Source: Xylophilus ampelinus (GTDB lineage: Bacteria > Pseudomonadota > Gammaproteobacteria > Burkholderiales > Burkholderiaceae_C). Taken from it: a stretch of DNA of 5,004 nt. Made by a program: the position numbers and the translations under genes. The notes under the pieces were generated by a model. That model saw only the letters and a program-made list of their open reading frames with translations. It ran no database searches and was not told where the DNA came from. The DNA lies in contig NZ_CABFMN010000028.1 in the NCBI RefSeq assembly GCF_901875635.1, positions 1 to 5,004 on the forward strand. Reading direction: 5' to 3'. Position 1 is the stretch's first letter, and every line of letters starts with the position of its first letter. Shown here one piece after another: positions 4,945-5,004 of this stretch.

Positions 4945-5004
4945 ACAAGGCCGATTCGCGGATACGCTCGGCGCAACAAGTCGGCGCGTGACCAGGAAAA
5001 GCCG
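4934..5004. mobile_element. IS5-family insertion sequence, one end only
   Basis: The element begins GGAAGGTCTGAACAAG (4934-4949), which matches the 16-base terminal inverted repeat of IS5 as I remember it at 13 positions, and it follows a CTAG target. It interrupts the gene starting at 4582. Only 71 bases are inside the window, so transposase, orientation and length cannot be seen; a GTG at 4988 and no ATG in this stretch leave the transposase start open. A 5-bp GCCGA/TCGGC inverted repeat lies just inside the end. Without the far end, a solo or truncated element cannot be excluded. Confidence 0.65.

Noticed and set aside
4939..4946. GTCTGAAC at the end of the cassette-type gene as the first box of an attC
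   Set aside because: It departs from RYYYAAC, and the same bases are better explained as part of an IS5-type terminal repeat next to CTAG.

Overview
The window is very GC-rich DNA (about 75-80% in the coding parts I counted by hand) from a Gram-negative bacterium. It is most likely a betaproteobacterium of the Burkholderiales; a high-GC gammaproteobacterium is the alternative. The basis is the gene families present (a periplasmic heavy-metal-sensor-like protein, a DUF1800-DUF1501 pair, a small repeated periplasmic protein), signal peptides of Gram-negative type, and strong G/C third-position bias. No rRNA, tRNA or CRISPR array is visible.

Bases 1-3094 look like the end of one co-directional operon: the C-terminal part of a periplasmic metal-sensor-like protein, a complete DUF1800 protein, and a complete DUF1501 protein with a twin-arginine signal. 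Gaps are 14 and 5 bases. In other proteobacteria DUF1800 and DUF1501 proteins are commonly paired and appear to act together in the periplasm, but the exact reaction is not known. A strong hairpin at 3129-3160 separates this operon from a converging minus-strand gene (3185-3514) for a small secreted protein with an internal repeat.

After a 251-base divergent intergenic region comes arr (3766-4161), a rifamycin ADP-ribosyltransferase with its H-Y-D catalytic residues intact. It is followed by a 48-residue Lys/Pro-rich protein (4234-4380). Both have the base composition of the host chromosome.

From about 4420 the composition drops (56% GC over 4621-4920 by hand count) and the DNA looks acquired. 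The key signal is a 39-base stretch at 4527-4565 that closely resembles the integron attI1 recombination site (31 of 39 positions against attI1 as I remember it), ending in a perfect GTTRRRY core (GTTGGAC). Directly after the core is a cassette-style leader, a Shine-Dalgarno sequence and a gene beginning GTG at 4582. No integrase gene is seen on either strand on the side where one would be expected. The cassette-type gene is itself cut after 117 codons by an IS5-family insertion: target CTAG at 4930-4933, then a terminal repeat starting at 4934 that runs past the window end. The best reading of the right side is a relic or integrase-less integron platform with one captured gene, later hit by a transposon, lying about 0.4 kb downstream of a chromosomal rifamycin-resistance gene.
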